6,790 nucleotides of DNA from JBBPYA01 sp038200385 (GTDB lineage: Bacteria > Actinomycetota > Actinomycetes > Mycobacteriales > Geodermatophilaceae), in NCBI GenBank assembly GCA_038200385.1, contig JBBPYA010000352.1, positions 1 to 6,790 of the forward strand. The letters run 5' to 3'. Shown piece after piece: positions 5,936-6,790 of the stretch. A program made the translations under genes and the position numbers. The stretch's first letter is position 1, and each line of letters begins with the position of its first letter. The notes beneath the pieces are model-generated. The model saw nothing but the letters and a program-made list of their open reading frames with translations. It did no database searches and was not told the origin of the DNA.

Positions 5936-6597
5936 GCTGCCCGCACGGCGTCAACGACGCCGCCTACGTACTCGGAGCCCTCGACCCACTGGACCAGCAG
6001 TCCTTCCAGAGCCACCTGTCCGGCTGCGGGCAGTGCCGGGCGGCGGTCCAGGAGCTGGCCGTGATGCCCGGTCTGCTGGCGCGCCTGCTGCCCGGGGCCG
6101 ACGTGCCGATGCCGACGCAGCCCGCGCCGGACCTGCTGCCGGCCCTTCTGCAGCGGGTCGCCGCCCAGCGGCGCACCGCCCGGGTGCGCGCCATGTTCGG
6201 CGGCCTGGCGGCGGCCGCGGCGGCCGCGGTGCTCGTCGTCGTGCTCTGGGTCTCCCAGGCGGCACCGCAGACCGCTCCCACCCAGCTGAGGATGTCCGCA
6301 GCCACCGGCGTGCCGGTCGAGGCCACGTTGCTCGTCACCGACCGCGGGTGGGGTACCTCGATCGACACCGTCTGTCGGTACGACACGACAGGCCTGGGGC
6401 CGGCCACGGTCGGCCCGGTCGGCTACGAACTGGTGGCCGTGGACGGGTCGGGCGCGGAGGTCGTGGTCTCCTCCTGGAAGCAACTGGCCGACAAGGAGAT
6501 CACGGTGCCCGGATCCACCTGGCTGGACCTGGACGACATCGCCCGGCTGGAGGTCCGGACCGCGTCCGGCCAAGTGGTACTGACCCGGACCCTGTAG
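5932..6597 (+). CDS. Membrane-anchored zinc-finger (ZAS) anti-sigma factor, RslA-like
   Basis: This protein is predicted to bind and silence the adjacent sigma factor until an envelope or redox signal releases it. It has 221 residues. The cytoplasmic N-terminal domain (about 1-50) carries the ZAS/zf-HC2 signature His28-x3-Cys32-x2-Cys35 (HLSGCGQC), with Cys3 and His5 as possible further zinc ligands. Residues 65-88 form a basic linker. One membrane segment spans about 90-107 (Ala/Val/Leu-rich, ending VVVLWV). The outer domain (about 110-221) contains WGTSIDTVCRYD and ends in a beta-rich stretch. NDAAYVLGALDPLDQQSFQSHLSGC resembles M. tuberculosis RslA as I remember it. The start has no clear SD, and a stop at 5824-5826 in this frame limits any N-terminal extension; no in-frame ATG or GTG lies between. 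Translation may depend on ribosomes arriving from the preceding small frame, whose stop overlaps this ATG. Confidence 0.9.
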   Translation: MSCPHGVNDAAYVLGALDPLDQQSFQSHLSGCGQCRAAVQELAVMPGLLARLLPGADVPMPTQPAPDLLPALLQRVAAQRRTARVRAMFGGLAAAAAAAVLVVVLWVSQAAPQTAPTQLRMSAATGVPVEATLLVTDRGWGTSIDTVCRYDTTGLGPATVGPVGYELVAVDGSGAEVVVSSWKQLADKEITVPGSTWLDLDDIARLEVRTASGQVVLTRTL

Positions 6598-6598
6598 C

Positions 6599-6624
6599 CG
6601 GCCGCGCACGGGGTCCCGCGGCCG
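6599..6624 (+). terminator. Hairpin terminator after the sigma/anti-sigma operon
   Basis: CGGCCGCG (6599-6606) and CGCGGCCG (6617-6624) form a perfect 8-bp all-G/C stem with a 10-base loop, starting two bases after the anti-sigma stop. There is no T-tract. It is well placed to end the sigma operon and separate it from the next gene. Confidence 0.6.
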
Positions 6625-6634
6625 CTAGCCTGCT

Positions 6635-6663
6635 GTGACAGCATCATCACTGTGCGTTATTGG
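6635..6663 (+). promoter_or_regulatory. Weak promoter candidate for the last gene
   Basis: GTGACA (6635-6640), one mismatch from TTGACA, is followed after 17 bases by TATTGG (6658-6663), a poor -10 box. The stretch is less G+C-rich than its surroundings, and the predicted start near 6670 would precede the SD of the next gene. GTGACA also sits in a small palindrome, GCTGTGACAGC (6632-6642). It does not contain the TGAAC box seen in the divergent promoters. Confidence 0.3.
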
Positions 6664-6672
6664 TCAGGCAGC

Positions 6673-6679
6673 GAGAGGA
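6673..6679 (+). promoter_or_regulatory. Ribosome binding site for the last gene
   Basis: GAGAGGA lies 5 bases before ATG 6685 and favours it over an in-frame GTG at 6652, which has no SD. Confidence 0.6.
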
Positions 6680-6684
6680 CTCTC

Positions 6685-6790
6685 ATGGGGATACGTCGAC
6701 GGACCGGGCCGAGGGTGCCGGCCGCCCTGGCCGCCACCGCCGCACTGGCCCTGGGGATCGGGCTGCTCCCGGCACCCGCACTGGCCGAGC
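6685..6790 (+). CDS. Secreted protein of unknown function, N-terminal signal peptide only (3' end outside window)
   Basis: Only 35 codons are visible, and they are almost entirely signal peptide. It has a basic n-region (MGIRRRTGPR), an Ala/Leu/Gly hydrophobic core (about 11-28) and a likely signal peptidase I site after Ala32-Leu33-Ala34, before Glu35. There is no lipobox cysteine. Arg4-Arg5-Arg6 raises a Tat option, but the core after it does not match the consensus well. The mature part, and so the function, lies outside the window. It follows the sigma/anti-sigma operon in the same direction but sits behind a strong hairpin, so it is probably transcribed separately. Confidence 0.7.
   Translation, partial: MGIRRRTGPRVPAALAATAALALGIGLLPAPALAE

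Noticed and set aside
6634..6660. SigL-type promoter before the last gene (TGTGAC-N15-CGTTAT)
   Set aside because: The -35 box lacks TGAAC and the spacing is 15 rather than the 16 seen in the two divergent elements, so the match is too weak to claim.
1..6790. CRISPR array, tRNA, rRNA, insertion sequence or prophage signals
   Set aside because: I looked for regularly spaced direct repeats, tRNA-like cloverleaf arms, transposase motifs and terminal inverted repeats and saw none.

Overview
The window is G+C-rich throughout, uses GTG as well as ATG starts, and has tightly packed genes with third-position G/C bias. Together with the protein types this points to a high-G+C actinobacterium (class Actinomycetes). 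The genus cannot be fixed from the sequence alone. The window starts inside one gene and ends inside another.

Region 1 (1-3782) is the distal end of a complex I (NDH-1) operon. It holds the C-terminal third of NuoL, then complete NuoM and NuoN, the three antiporter-like proton-pumping membrane subunits. Each stop codon overlaps the next start codon by one base, so the genes are probably translationally coupled. A long-chain trans-polyprenyl diphosphate synthase (3794-4795) follows 11 bases later. It probably makes the isoprenoid tail of the menaquinone that complex I reduces, so the run joins an enzyme with supply of its electron acceptor. It ends at a hairpin shared with a convergent gene; both stop codons lie in the hairpin arms.

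Region 2 (4790-6624) is an envelope-stress type module. A small blue-copper (amicyanin-like) lipoprotein is encoded on the minus strand (4809-5237). Divergent from it are an ECF sigma factor resembling mycobacterial SigL (5328-5834) and a membrane-anchored zinc-finger anti-sigma factor resembling RslA (5932-6597). The 90-base divergent spacer carries two back-to-back promoter-like elements, TGAACC-N16-CGTATT toward the cupredoxin and TGAACT-N16-CGTGTG toward the sigma gene. Both fit the SigL-type recognition sequence as I remember it. I infer that the sigma factor activates itself and the copper lipoprotein, with the anti-sigma factor holding it at the membrane. A 34-codon reading frame fills the gap between sigma and anti-sigma genes and overlaps each by four bases, which is an unusual arrangement.

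Region 3 (6599-6790) has a strong G/C hairpin after the anti-sigma gene, a short spacer with a weak promoter candidate, and the first 35 codons of a secreted protein of unknown function. I see no tRNA, rRNA, CRISPR array, insertion sequence or prophage gene.
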